Assembly (NCBI GenBank): GCA_015231825.1
Contig: JADGAV010000022.1
Span: 1-62,500, forward strand
From: SAR324 cluster bacterium
Lineage (GTDB): Bacteria > SAR324 > NAC60-12
Length of the DNA stretch: 62,500 nucleotides
Direction of reading: 5' to 3'
The position numbers and the translations under genes are program-made. Below, piece after piece: positions 45,262 through 54,017 of the stretch. A model generated the notes under the pieces. That model was not told the DNA's origin. It searched no databases and saw only the letters and a list, made by a program, of their open reading frames with translations. The stretch's first letter is position 1. Every line of letters begins with the position of its first letter.

Positions 45262-47703
45262 TCAGCGGATTTTTTTACCATCAGGATCATAGAGCGGGCC
45301 CTGAACAACTTCGACGGGAATCCGTTTGCCAAAGCTTTCAATCTCAAGACGAGTGCCAGGACGGGACAGTGTCGCAGGGAGGTAAGCGAAAGCCACATTT
45401 TTGTTTAGAGTGTAAGCAATGCCCCCGGATCGAATCCGGGAAATGGCCTTTCCTTCTGAAAAAACGGCTTCTCCGCCATAGAGGATGCAGGAATCCGGAT
45501 CCATGATCAAGGTACAAAGTTTTTCCTGGATTCCTTCTTCCTTGATTTTTGCCACCGCCTCTTTTCCGATAAAATTTCCTTTTTTGAGTTTGACGGCAAA
45601 CCCCAATCCTGCTGAAATCGGATCATCATTTGCCGTCAGATCGGAACCCCAATACAGATACCCCTTTTCCAGGCGCAGCGAATCGATGGCTTTGTATCCG
45701 CAGGGCCGAATATCAAATTCCTGTCCCGCTTCCATCAACGCATCCCAAACCATCACGGCCTGTTCACGCTCCGGGTACAATTCCCAGCCAAGCTCTCCAG
45801 AAAAACTGACTCGGTTGGCCCGGACTGAAATCTTCCTGAATTCAATTTCCTGGCTCGTCATGTATGGAAAAGCACGATTGGAAAAATCACTTGAAGAAAC
45901 TTTCTGCAGCACTTCCCGGGATCTTGGTCCCCAGATGCTGATGCAGGCATACTGATCCGTCACATCATCAATGCGCACATTTTCTTCCAGCGATTTATGC
46001 TGGAGAAGCCATCCCAGGTCAATAGAAAGGCTGGCGGTACCGCTGACAATCCGAAACGAATCCTCCGCAAAACGCGTGATTGTCAAATCGCTTTCGATCC
46101 CTCCCTGTTCATTCAAAAATTGACTGTATATCAGGGTTCCCACCGCCTGGTCGATATCATTGGCAGCCACTTTCTGAAGGAGTTTCAAGGCATCGGGTCC
46201 CTGCAGGTTGATTTTCCCAAAAGAAGACATGTCCAGCAATCCCACCCGTTCCCGAATAGCCTGATGCTCTTCTCCAACGATCTCAAAGTAGTGGGGACGT
46301 TTCCATTGCCATTGCTCTCCCTGGTCTGCGCCCGCCATTCTCCAGGCCTTCCCGGGTTCAAAAAAATTAGGCCGCTCAATGCCGCTTTTTTCTCCAAAAA
46401 CAGCCCCATGCTGCTTCAAACGTTCATAGAGCGGACTGGTGCGGTAAGGGCGTCCCCACTGCCATTCATCAAAAGGAAACTTGGGAAAGTAGTAATATTT
46501 ATAGGTTTCTTTTCCTCGTTCAGTGATGAAATTGAGGTTTTTGTAGTGCTTGCCGAATCGGCGAATATCAAAGGGAGTCATGTCAATGTCGGTGCTGCCT
46601 TCCAGCAACCATTGAGCAATTGTGTGTCCCAAACCGCCGCCCATTCCGAACCCGTTCAAAGACAATCCGGCTGCCCCCCAAAAACCGCGCACTTCCGGAG
46701 ACGGACCCACGCAGGGATAGCCATCGGGGGTCATGGCGTCCGGGTGATTCTCCATTTCTCCGACATCTGCTTCCTCGAGAACGGGGATTCGCATGATGGC
46801 TCCTTCCATGATTGAATCAAACTGACCCCAATCGGGATTGAGACTTTGCTGATCGTGTTCCCAGGGGACACCTGCCGCGTTCCAGGCAACGGGGTTGGTT
46901 TCAAATCCGCCGATCAACAGACCACGGACCTCTTCCCGGACATAAATCAAGTTTTTGCGATCCCGAAGCACCGGCGTATTTTCCGGAAAGAGACAACTTT
47001 CCATGGGAATCGTGGTCAGATGCTGATGATTGACGGGAATCATCGGCATGACGATACCTACCATTTCCGCAAGTCTCGGTGCCCACATTCCTGCAGCATT
47101 GATGACCGTTTCACAGCGGATCACGCCCTGTTCGGTCTCAACCCCGGTCACTTCGTTGTGAGGAGATAGCCGAATCCCGGTCACGCGGATCCGGGTTTGA
47201 ATCTCGACGCCCATTTCCACCGCTTTTCGCGCCAGCAGCTGCGTCATGCTGTGAGGATCGAGCCAGCCATCTTCCTGCAGAAAAATGGCCCCTTCCACGT
47301 CGTCCAACGAAATTTGCGGCCAGTAGCGTTTGGACTCTGCAGGAGAAATGAGATCAACCTCCATCCCGATGCCTTTGGCCTGACTGACGGCTTTTTTCAA
47401 TCCCTGCAGTTCCGTCATTCCCGAGGCGATCCGGATACTGCCGGTGTTGTGCCAACCCGATTCGGCACCCGTTTCCTGGTATAGCCGGGCATACAAGTTG
47501 GTCGCATAAATGCGCATCTTCATGATGGAAGGGGACGTGTGAAAGCGGGTGACCAGGCCGGCGGCATGACAGGTCGATCCGCTCGTCAATTCTCCTTTTT
47601 CCAGCAGAAGCACGTCTTTCGCACCAAAAAGTGCGAGGTGATACGCAATGCTGCACCCGGTGATCCCTCCACCGACGACAACAATTTGAGCCTGATCTTT
47701 CAT
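45262..47703 (-). CDS. Dimethylglycine/sarcosine-dehydrogenase-like flavoprotein with GcvT domain
   Basis: The 813-residue protein has an N-terminal FAD domain (VVVGGGITGCSIAYHLA at 8-24). The segment TSGSTCHAAGL at 40-50 corresponds to the site where DMGDH and sarcosine dehydrogenase carry covalent FAD on the His (His46 here). A central FAO-type domain and a GcvT-like tetrahydrofolate domain follow (about 430-790; VGLLDMSSFGKINLQGPDALKLLQ and GELGWELYPE). These enzymes oxidise N-methyl groups and hand the one-carbon unit to folate, with electrons going to ETF. etfA, etfB and phnX precede it in the same operon, so N-methylated 2-aminoethylphosphonate is a plausible substrate. Dimethylglycine or sarcosine is the alternative. 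AAGGA precedes the ATG. Confidence 0.85.
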   Translation of the reverse strand: MKDQAQIVVVGGGITGCSIAYHLALFGAKDVLLLEKGELTSGSTCHAAGLVTRFHTSPSIMKMRIYATNLYARLYQETGAESGWHNTGSIRIASGMTELQGLKKAVSQAKGIGMEVDLISPAESKRYWPQISLDDVEGAIFLQEDGWLDPHSMTQLLARKAVEMGVEIQTRIRVTGIRLSPHNEVTGVETEQGVIRCETVINAAGMWAPRLAEMVGIVMPMIPVNHQHLTTIPMESCLFPENTPVLRDRKNLIYVREEVRGLLIGGFETNPVAWNAAGVPWEHDQQSLNPDWGQFDSIMEGAIMRIPVLEEADVGEMENHPDAMTPDGYPCVGPSPEVRGFWGAAGLSLNGFGMGGGLGHTIAQWLLEGSTDIDMTPFDIRRFGKHYKNLNFITERGKETYKYYYFPKFPFDEWQWGRPYRTSPLYERLKQHGAVFGEKSGIERPNFFEPGKAWRMAGADQGEQWQWKRPHYFEIVGEEHQAIRERVGLLDMSSFGKINLQGPDALKLLQKVAANDIDQAVGTLIYSQFLNEQGGIESDLTITRFAEDSFRIVSGTASLSIDLGWLLQHKSLEENVRIDDVTDQYACISIWGPRSREVLQKVSSSDFSNRAFPYMTSQEIEFRKISVRANRVSFSGELGWELYPEREQAVMVWDALMEAGQEFDIRPCGYKAIDSLRLEKGYLYWGSDLTANDDPISAGLGFAVKLKKGNFIGKEAVAKIKEEGIQEKLCTLIMDPDSCILYGGEAVFSEGKAISRIRSGGIAYTLNKNVAFAYLPATLSRPGTRLEIESFGKRIPVEVVQGPLYDPDGKKIR

Positions 47704-47726
47704 GAAGGTTCCTTTACTTTTCGTCG

Positions 47727-48569
47727 TTAGGGACGTTCTCCGCGAGCAAGTCGGGCATTGATCTCATCGATCACTGCCGGGAGCTCAACAAGGCTGTCTA
47801 TCACATAATGCGCCCCGCTTTTGACCAAAATTTCCCTGGTTTTTTCTAGCCGTCGCTGAATCTCTTCTTCCGGCATCTTTTCCGCCTGTTCGAGGGTATC
47901 GATGTTCATATAGTTGCTGTAACGTGCCACTCCCACTCCCCAGCACCCTGCTTCCAGCGCTTCTCCAACCCCGGAAACGGTATCATCGACTTTGACCACC
48001 GCCTGGATCGGGTGGACATTCAGTTTGTCCAGATTTTTGTAAACCATGAAAGGCTTCGGCCGCGCTCCGTTTTCCACTTCATCTCCAGCCACTGAAGCAT
48101 CAGGCACATAGCCCTGTTTCGCTGCATCCTCTTCTAAAATATCGACCATCGATCGTAAAAATCCGGTGGTGCTGCCGATTTTAATACCATATTCCTGCTT
48201 CAGTCGCTGGATGCTGTCAGCAATTCCGGGAAGAAGCGTCGTGTATTTTCTCAGGCATTCCAGCTGCAGAGGAACAAAATCTTCAAACATGCGATCGACA
48301 TCGCTCTGATCCGGGTATGTTCCTTTCACGGCTTTCCATCGCTCCCGAATTTCAGGAACTTTTGTCAATTCTTTGATATGCAGATCTTTTCTCAAGCCCA
48401 TCGGCCCCCGGGCTTCTTCCATACTGATGGTGACGCCCTGACGCTCAAAGCACTCAACAAAAACCACAGCGGGGGCAATGACGTAGGCGTCTGCAGTGGT
48501 TCCGCTCCAATCCAGAATGACTCCTTTGATTTTTCCTCGATATGATCTTGTATAAACGTATTCTCCCAT
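47727..48569 (-). CDS. phnX: Phosphonoacetaldehyde hydrolase (phosphonatase)
   Basis: AGGAGA, 5 bp before ATG 48569, supports this start over one at 48590 and gives 280 residues. The HAD-superfamily nucleophile is Asp20 in ILDWSGTTAD, and the Schiff-base lysine typical of PhnX is Lys61 in MGLRKDLHI. Later motifs IGSTTGF, AGDEV, RPKPFMVYKNLDKL and VKVDDTVSGVGEALEAG fit. The enzyme splits the C-P bond of phosphonoacetaldehyde to acetaldehyde and phosphate. Substrate comes from PhnW, coded 3 kb away on the same strand beyond the regulator. It follows etfA by about 90 AT-rich bp and ends 24 bp before the flavoprotein gene. Confidence 0.95.
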   Translation of the reverse strand: MGEYVYTRSYRGKIKGVILDWSGTTADAYVIAPAVVFVECFERQGVTISMEEARGPMGLRKDLHIKELTKVPEIRERWKAVKGTYPDQSDVDRMFEDFVPLQLECLRKYTTLLPGIADSIQRLKQEYGIKIGSTTGFLRSMVDILEEDAAKQGYVPDASVAGDEVENGARPKPFMVYKNLDKLNVHPIQAVVKVDDTVSGVGEALEAGCWGVGVARYSNYMNIDTLEQAEKMPEEEIQRRLEKTREILVKSGAHYVIDSLVELPAVIDEINARLARGERP

Positions 48570-48658
48570 AGTTTTCTCCTTTTTAATCAAAATGTTGTCA
48601 ATTTTTTAATTTAAATGAATATCTTAACATGCTGTGCCGCTATTTTTATGAATTCTCC

Positions 48659-49621
48659 TTATCTAGATTTTAAAATTTCGGTGATGATGGGAACAGCTTC
48701 AAACAAATCAGCGACAATCCCATAATCACATTTTTTAAAAAAAGGCGCATTGGGATCAAGGTTGATGGCCACCACCACCCTCGCGGTTTTCATGCCAGCG
48801 AAGTGCTGGACCGCTCCCGAAATTCCGCAGGCAAGATAGAGGTCCGGACTGACTGTTTTACCGGTTTGCCCGATCTGCATCTCGTGAGAGGCAAAACCTT
48901 CCTCGACAGCTGCCCTCGAGGCCCCGACGGTCGCTCCCATCTGCTTTGCGCAATCGTGGAGTATTTTAAAATTTTCTGCACTTCCCATCGAGCGCCCGCC
49001 GGAAATGACGACCCGGGCTTCGGCCAGCTCAAGACCGGCCTGGCCGTCTTTATCGTTCTTGATTTCCGTTTCAAAAAGCAGGCGCCCATCGTCCTCGTAG
49101 GAGACCTTCAATGGGAGCAGGTCACAGGTTACCGGAGATTGAGCCGGAGCTGTCCGATCGGGTTTCAGTCCATAAATGCGGTGCTTCCCTTTCAATTGCA
49201 CTGTCGCCGTCGCGCTTCCCCCATAGAGCGCTTTTTTGGCGCTTTGTGATTCTAAATTAATTTCCAGGCAATCCATCACCAAAGGAGCATCCAGGGCCGC
49301 GGCAACCCGGGGCAGCACGTCTTTGCCGAATGCACGTGTGATTCCCAGCAGATCTGCAATGGCAAATCGTTCGAGCACGGCGATCAGAGCTTTGGCTTGA
49401 AATACCGGATTGCGGAAACAGGCATCCGAAGACTCAGTGGAAACCGCAACCACCTTGTGAGCCCCGTATTCCTGAAGCTGCCCGCGGTAAGCTTCGGCAT
49501 TTCCGTCCAGGACAATGGCATACACTTCACGGGCACTGGACTGAACCGCTGTCAACATTTCGAAGGTGCTTGAGTGGATCGAATTCTCATTGCTTTCCAC
49601 CACTACGCCAATTTTGTCCAT
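48659..49621 (-). CDS. etfA: Electron transfer flavoprotein, alpha subunit
   Basis: The 320-residue protein contains the C-terminal FAD-binding ETF-alpha region: VVISGGRSMGSAENF, GATVGASRAAVEEGF, QIGQTGKTVSPDLYLACGISGAVQH and INLDPNAPFFKKCDYGIVADLFEAVPIITE, which form the FAD site. With EtfB it takes electrons from flavoprotein dehydrogenases and passes them to ETF-ubiquinone oxidoreductase, which is not in the window. Genetic linkage to the DMGDH-like flavoprotein and PhnX suggests a dedicated ETF. Starts 47 bp after the etfB stop. Confidence 0.93.
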   Translation of the reverse strand: MDKIGVVVESNENSIHSSTFEMLTAVQSSAREVYAIVLDGNAEAYRGQLQEYGAHKVVAVSTESSDACFRNPVFQAKALIAVLERFAIADLLGITRAFGKDVLPRVAAALDAPLVMDCLEINLESQSAKKALYGGSATATVQLKGKHRIYGLKPDRTAPAQSPVTCDLLPLKVSYEDDGRLLFETEIKNDKDGQAGLELAEARVVISGGRSMGSAENFKILHDCAKQMGATVGASRAAVEEGFASHEMQIGQTGKTVSPDLYLACGISGAVQHFAGMKTARVVVAINLDPNAPFFKKCDYGIVADLFEAVPIITEILKSR

Positions 49622-49667
49622 GAAAACACCCTAAACTTGCTCATCCCTGAAAGTGTCCAAACCCTGT

Positions 49668-50489
49668 TCACAGAACCTGTGCCTCCTCCTGAAGGAGCCG
49701 AATCAGTTCAAGAGTGATCACTTTGACCTCTCCCTCCAAAATTACCGGCGCTGCCTTTTCAGAAGGAAGCTCCAATTTTAGTAATTTTACCTCGGAGTGC
49801 AAATCTTCTGTCTTTTTGAAAGCTGAAAGTGCTTCCTCTGAAAAACCGATTTCTTTCAACCCCAGAGTCTGGATTTCCTTTTTCCGTGCCTTCATCATAT
49901 CTCTGATTTTGGGTATCCTCGGATCATCGAGTGCGTGTTTGATCCCAAGGACACAAGGCCTGCGAATGCTCAATACTTCACAATCCCCCTCATCCAGTTC
50001 CCGATGTACCTTCGCTCGATCATTCTGAAATTCACAATGGATGATATTGCTGCTTACCGGAAAATCAAAATAGGCAGCCAGCCGATAAGGTGTCTGCATC
50101 CCTTCGCTGTCGCTCGCTCGCGACCCTGTCAAGATCAGGTCAGGCTGCCCGTCAAATTCAATTGCCCTGGCAAGAATATTTGTACTTTTTCGGCTGTCAG
50201 AAAATTGATTTTCATCTTTGATATGAATTGCGCGGTCTGCCCCCATTGCAAGTCCGTGACGCAACATGGATTCTGCGCCCGCCGGACCGTAGCTGAGCAA
50301 AATCACTTCACATTCATCGGACGGTTTTGCAGTTTCAGAACTTTCACGGAGCTTCAGCGCCTCCTCGACGGCAAACTCGTCAGAAGGATTCATTTCAAAA
50401 GGGATATCTTCGTTGATTCGAGTTTGATCCGCCAATCGGATCGTGGCCGTGGCGTCTGGAACATTTTTCACACAGACATAAATTTTCAA
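49668..50489 (-). CDS. etfB: Electron transfer flavoprotein, beta subunit
   Basis: This 273-residue ETF-beta has KIYVCVKNVPDATATIRL and INEDIPFEMNPSDEFAVEEALKLRE at the front, the AMP-binding adenine loop LTGSRASDSEGMQTPYRLAAYF (about 125-145), and RRPCVLGIKHALDDPRIP. It is the first gene of etfB-etfA-phnX-flavoprotein. AAAGG precedes the ATG. The divergent regulator lies 328 bp upstream. Confidence 0.93.
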   Translation of the reverse strand: MKIYVCVKNVPDATATIRLADQTRINEDIPFEMNPSDEFAVEEALKLRESSETAKPSDECEVILLSYGPAGAESMLRHGLAMGADRAIHIKDENQFSDSRKSTNILARAIEFDGQPDLILTGSRASDSEGMQTPYRLAAYFDFPVSSNIIHCEFQNDRAKVHRELDEGDCEVLSIRRPCVLGIKHALDDPRIPKIRDMMKARKKEIQTLGLKEIGFSEEALSAFKKTEDLHSEVKLLKLELPSEKAAPVILEGEVKVITLELIRLLQEEAQVL

Positions 50490-50817
50490 CGTTTTGACCT
50501 TTCGCAGTCGAATGTCTTTAGAAAGGAGAGCGCCTCTATGAAAGTCACGGACCGAGGGCAGGGGTTTTCATGAAATAACTGAATCCAAAACAGACAGCAA
50601 AATAACAATATTGACTTTTGACGCATTAATGTGAATATTCAGGCAAAACCAACTCCGAACAGACAGGGAATCAGTGCTGGCATATTATTAAATTTTCTAT
50701 TTATTTTCAATAACTTGTAGTTAAGTTAAGGCAAAATTTTCTTGTCAATGCGCTGAAATAATAACACAGGAAACCACAAGAAACCACAAGAAACCACAAA
50801 TTCTCCGTATTGAAATT
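50490..50817. promoter_or_regulatory. Divergent regulatory region between etfB and the DeoR-type gene
   Basis: The 328 bp carry no gene. Two overlapping promoter-like signals point outward: TTGACT (50611-50616) to AATATT (50634-50639) on the plus strand at 17-bp spacing, and on the minus strand TTCACA to AATATT over the same bases. The decamer repeats nearer the regulator gene are given separately. The region should control both the catabolic operon and the regulator. Confidence 0.45.
50770..50799 (+). promoter_or_regulatory. Triple 10-bp direct repeat (putative operator)
   Basis: GAAACCACAA occurs three times head-to-tail with no gap, at 50770-50799, so each unit faces the same side of the helix. 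It ends 18 bp before the start of the DeoR-type regulator and could be its operator for autoregulation. Nothing like it occurs before etfB, phnX or phnW. Confidence 0.5.
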
Positions 50818-51585
50818 ATGCTCCCGGAACAACGTCACCGCCAAATTCTTGATTTTGTTGAAACCCACAAGCAGGTGAAGGTGAATGATCTGGCACAGAG
50901 CCTAAAAGTCTCCAAAGAGACCATTCGCCGTGATTTAACTTCTCTGGAAGATCGCGGGCTTCTGCGGAAAGTTCATGGGGCCGCTGTCTATATCCAAACT
51001 GCGGTTGAGACCGTCTTCAGCAAAAGACAGACTGCCCAACGTGAAGAAAAGCAAAAAATTGCAAATTGTACAGCAGAGATTTTTCATGAAGGAGACAGCA
51101 TCATGATTGAATCCGGCACCACCTCCGATGTCTTTGCTGCAGAACTGGCGAAAAAAAGCGGTTTGACCATCATCACTAATTCACTGGCAGTGGCCAATCG
51201 GGTCTATCACGGGGTTGGCGTCAACGAAATTTTCTTTTTAGGTGGCAAATATCACGGAGAGACGACCTACACCTACGGTCCTCTGGTCATTCAGCAGATC
51301 AGTTCTTTTATGGTCGACTATGCAGTTTTGACGGTCGGGGCAATCAATGTCAAACAAGGCATCATGTACCACTATCATGAGGACGCCTCCATTGCCACAG
51401 CCATGATGCAGCAGGCACGCATGACCGTTGTATTAGCAGACCATACCAAGTTCGGGCGAAATGCCCTGGTCCCGATCAGCCGGCTCAATGAAGTCGATAT
51501 TCTCGTCACAGACCTGATACCGGAATCAGAAATGAACGATGCCCTGCAGCGCAGCCAAGTCAAACTGATCACCCCCGAATCCTGA
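50818..51585 (+). CDS. DeoR/GlpR-family transcriptional regulator
   Basis: The 255-residue protein begins MLPEQRHRQILDFVE, then the helix-turn-helix VNDLAQSLKVSKETIRRDL (about 22-41) and DRGLLRKVHGAA, the DeoR DNA-binding signature. The C-terminal sugar-phosphate-isomerase-like sensor domain follows (IMIESGTTSDVFAAEL, ITNSLAVANRVY, FLGGKYHGETTYTYGP, VLADHTKFGRNALVPI). DeoR-type regulators sense phosphorylated metabolites, so phosphonoacetaldehyde or a related compound could be the ligand; this is inferred from position between etfB (divergent) and phnW (convergent, 19 bp apart). No clear ribosome site precedes the ATG. Confidence 0.9.
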   Translation: MLPEQRHRQILDFVETHKQVKVNDLAQSLKVSKETIRRDLTSLEDRGLLRKVHGAAVYIQTAVETVFSKRQTAQREEKQKIANCTAEIFHEGDSIMIESGTTSDVFAAELAKKSGLTIITNSLAVANRVYHGVGVNEIFFLGGKYHGETTYTYGPLVIQQISSFMVDYAVLTVGAINVKQGIMYHYHEDASIATAMMQQARMTVVLADHTKFGRNALVPISRLNEVDILVTDLIPESEMNDALQRSQVKLITPES

Positions 51586-51604
51586 ATCATGCAGGCGAGG
51601 GGAT

Positions 51605-52735
51605 TTATTCCTTCAAGTTCAGTTCCATTTCCCGGCAGACGTGATCGATAGCCCAAAGCAGGGCCCGGATGTCCTGTTCAAACAACCGGCCAATATTTCC
51701 GATGCGGAAACAGTCCGCATTGCTGACTTTGCCCGGGTAGATCACAAAATCCAGATCGTTGAGTTTCTGGTAAAAGGTCTCAAAATGAAACCGTGGACTT
51801 TGAGGGAACAGGAAGGAGGTGATGATCCACCCCTGCATTTCGGCAGGAAGATATTCTTGAAAACCCAACCGGCGCATTCCTTCACGCAGAATTCTAAAAT
51901 TATGCTGATAGCGACGCATGCGACCCTCAATCCCTCCTTCTTCTTCCAGCTCATCCAGTGCCTGACGAAAAGCCAGCAGGGTATGGGTCGGAGGAGTGAA
52001 GCGAAACTGACCATTGGATTCCAGTCCCCGCCACTGCGCATAAAGGTCAAAACTCAAGCTGCGGGCCCGACCCCTGGTTTTTTCAAGGGACGATTGATTG
52101 GCGAGTATAAATGAAAAACCGGGAACGCCTTCAATACATTTGTTGGCAGACGAAACCAAAAAATCAATCTGCCACCCTGCCACATCAATAGGAACGGCGC
52201 CAAAGCTGCTCATGGCATCGACAATAAAATTTTTGTCATACTTTTTTGCCAGTTTTCCGATTTGCTCGACCGGATTGTAAAGGCCCGTCGTGGTTTCACA
52301 ATGCACCACCATCAGATCCGTAATTTCAGGATCTTGTCTCAAGCAGCGTTCAATCTGCTCCAGCGAAGGCAGTTCATTTTCCGGAAATTCAAGGGCCGTG
52401 TTTTTGATCTTCAGAATTTGGGCGATTTGCTGGATCCTCTTCCCGTATGCACCATTGATGATCACCAGCAAATGACCTTCTTCTGCAATGGTCGAAGAAA
52501 TAACCGATTCTATGCCGAAAGTGCCGCTGCCCTGCATCAAAACAGCGGTATAACCCGCTTGGGCGACCTGACCGATTTTGAGGAGATCCTCTCGAATCGA
52601 CTGAATTACTTCGATAAAGCCGAAATCACGGGAACCGAGCTCCGTCAGCATGGCCTGTTTGACCGATTGACTCGTTGTCAGGGGCCCCGGGGTGAACAAG
52701 GCCTTGTTTTTCCAGGGGGGCGCAGGGTGGGTCAT
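51605..52735 (-). CDS. phnW: 2-Aminoethylphosphonate-pyruvate transaminase
   Basis: ATG 52735 has AAAGGA 6 bp before it and begins MTHPAPPWKNKALFTPGPLTT, as in PhnW. The 376 residues are a fold-type I PLP aminotransferase with VLMQGSGTFGIESVIS, VVHCETTTGLYNPVE, IVDAMSSFGAVPID and Lys199 in SSANKCIEGVPGF as PLP lysine. It moves the amino group of 2-aminoethylphosphonate to pyruvate, giving phosphonoacetaldehyde and alanine, the substrate of PhnX. It is convergent with the regulator gene and divergent from the Nudix gene, with a long inverted repeat in between. Confidence 0.95.
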   Translation of the reverse strand: MTHPAPPWKNKALFTPGPLTTSQSVKQAMLTELGSRDFGFIEVIQSIREDLLKIGQVAQAGYTAVLMQGSGTFGIESVISSTIAEEGHLLVIINGAYGKRIQQIAQILKIKNTALEFPENELPSLEQIERCLRQDPEITDLMVVHCETTTGLYNPVEQIGKLAKKYDKNFIVDAMSSFGAVPIDVAGWQIDFLVSSANKCIEGVPGFSFILANQSSLEKTRGRARSLSFDLYAQWRGLESNGQFRFTPPTHTLLAFRQALDELEEEGGIEGRMRRYQHNFRILREGMRRLGFQEYLPAEMQGWIITSFLFPQSPRFHFETFYQKLNDLDFVIYPGKVSNADCFRIGNIGRLFEQDIRALLWAIDHVCREMELNLKE

Positions 52736-52816
52736 TTTGATTCCTTTGATTGCCTCTCCTTGCCAAAGGAGATGAGATGAAGTAAAAATGATTTTTAACT
52801 GGAAAGGATTCTTAAC

Positions 52817-52872
52817 CTTGTATGACTGAATGGTCAAATTAATTCATAATTGTGACTATTCGGTCATACAAG
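52817..52872. promoter_or_regulatory. 22-bp inverted repeat between phnW and the Nudix gene (putative operator)
   Basis: The arms 52817-52838 and 52851-52872 are reverse complements at 19 of 22 positions, with a 12-bp spacer (52839-52850). Each arm starts with CTTGTATGAC when read inward. The centre lies about 110 bp upstream of phnW and 38 bp upstream of the Nudix start at 52882. The size is right for two dimers or one large regulator dimer, or for a hairpin in either transcript. Confidence 0.55.
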
Positions 52873-52881
52873 CCTGGTCAA

Positions 52882-53832
52882 ATGGGAAAACCAAGTCTAT
52901 TATTTCCCTTAGAAGGAGATCAACACTTGGAAAACTTTATCACAGGAAAAAAAAACACAAAAGGCCTTCTCGATCGCCTGATTGAATGCAATACCTTTGA
53001 TCCATTCCTCTTGGTCGATTTTCGGATAGGGGACATTGTGGTGGGAAAAATCCATAAAAACCGGCTGGATATCATCGAAAAGGAAGCTACGGTTTTTCAG
53101 ATCGGGCCCGAGGGCGTCACGCTCCATGCCAGTCAGGACACAGCCGAGAAACGCACCGCCGCACTTGATGAGGTTTTGCGGAAATGGAACAGGGAGGACA
53201 TCATCACCGGATGGCGCGACGAAAACTACCGGGTCTCTCCTTCTTTCGATTCCCCGCCGCTGATGGAGATAGAGCGAAGTGCTGCAGCTTTCTTCGGGAT
53301 CATGGGTTATGGAGTGCATCTCAACGGAATCACCACATTAGAAGGTCAGCCTCAAATGTGGATGGCCCGGCGCTCTGCTCAGAAAGCAAAATTTCCTGGT
53401 TATCTCGATCATCTGGTCGCCGGCGGGGTGCCTGCGGGCATGAACGCCCGGGATACATTGATCAAAGAGTGTGCTGAAGAAGCAGGCATCCCGGAGGCAC
53501 TGGCGAGGCAAGCCCGTCCTGCAGGAGCGGTCTACTATTGCAAGCAGGAAATATGGGGGCTGGAACGGGAAATTCTCTTTATTTATGATCTCCATATTCC
53601 CGAAACCTTTTCCCCCAATAATACGGATGGAGAAGTCGCCGAGTTTTTTCTCTGGCCGATCGAGCAGGTGATGTCAGTGCTTGCCGACAGCCATGAAGTT
53701 CAACCGTGCTGCCAGCCGGTGATGATTGATTTTCTGGTCCGTCATGGTTATCTTTCCCCGGAGGATTGCCACTATTTGGAAATCATCCGCGGCCTCTGGG
53801 GATTTGAGGAACAATGGTCTACGGAGATTTGA
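52882..53832 (+). CDS. Nudix-domain protein, DUF4743/TPP-kinase-related type
   Basis: I choose ATG 52882 (MGKPSLLFPLEGDQHLENF), because the in-frame GTG at 52852 lies inside the inverted repeat; this start has no ribosome site and may be leaderless. The 316 residues have a DUF4743-like N-half and then the Nudix box at about residues 185-207. The box ends KECAEEAGI, close to REUXEEXGU, but the Glu expected at box position 7 appears to be Met, a variation that some DUF4743-family members show. Family members hydrolyse nucleoside-diphosphate-linked or thiamine-type pyrophosphates. A link to phosphonate metabolism is suggested only by position. Confidence 0.78.
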   Translation: MGKPSLLFPLEGDQHLENFITGKKNTKGLLDRLIECNTFDPFLLVDFRIGDIVVGKIHKNRLDIIEKEATVFQIGPEGVTLHASQDTAEKRTAALDEVLRKWNREDIITGWRDENYRVSPSFDSPPLMEIERSAAAFFGIMGYGVHLNGITTLEGQPQMWMARRSAQKAKFPGYLDHLVAGGVPAGMNARDTLIKECAEEAGIPEALARQARPAGAVYYCKQEIWGLEREILFIYDLHIPETFSPNNTDGEVAEFFLWPIEQVMSVLADSHEVQPCCQPVMIDFLVRHGYLSPEDCHYLEIIRGLWGFEEQWSTEI

Positions 53833-54017
53833 GATTTTCTCCTTGAACTCTCATCCACCGGGAAAAAAACGCACAACGAAACAAGAAGAAAGAATCCGCA
53901 GAAATACAATAAGTCCTGGAGAAACTCGACGAACAGGCTATTCCATCCAACAATTTCCCGGAGGATTTGCCTGAAAAAATACCATAGAGCAAGGAAAAAA
54001 TTCTTTGGAGCAGAGGC

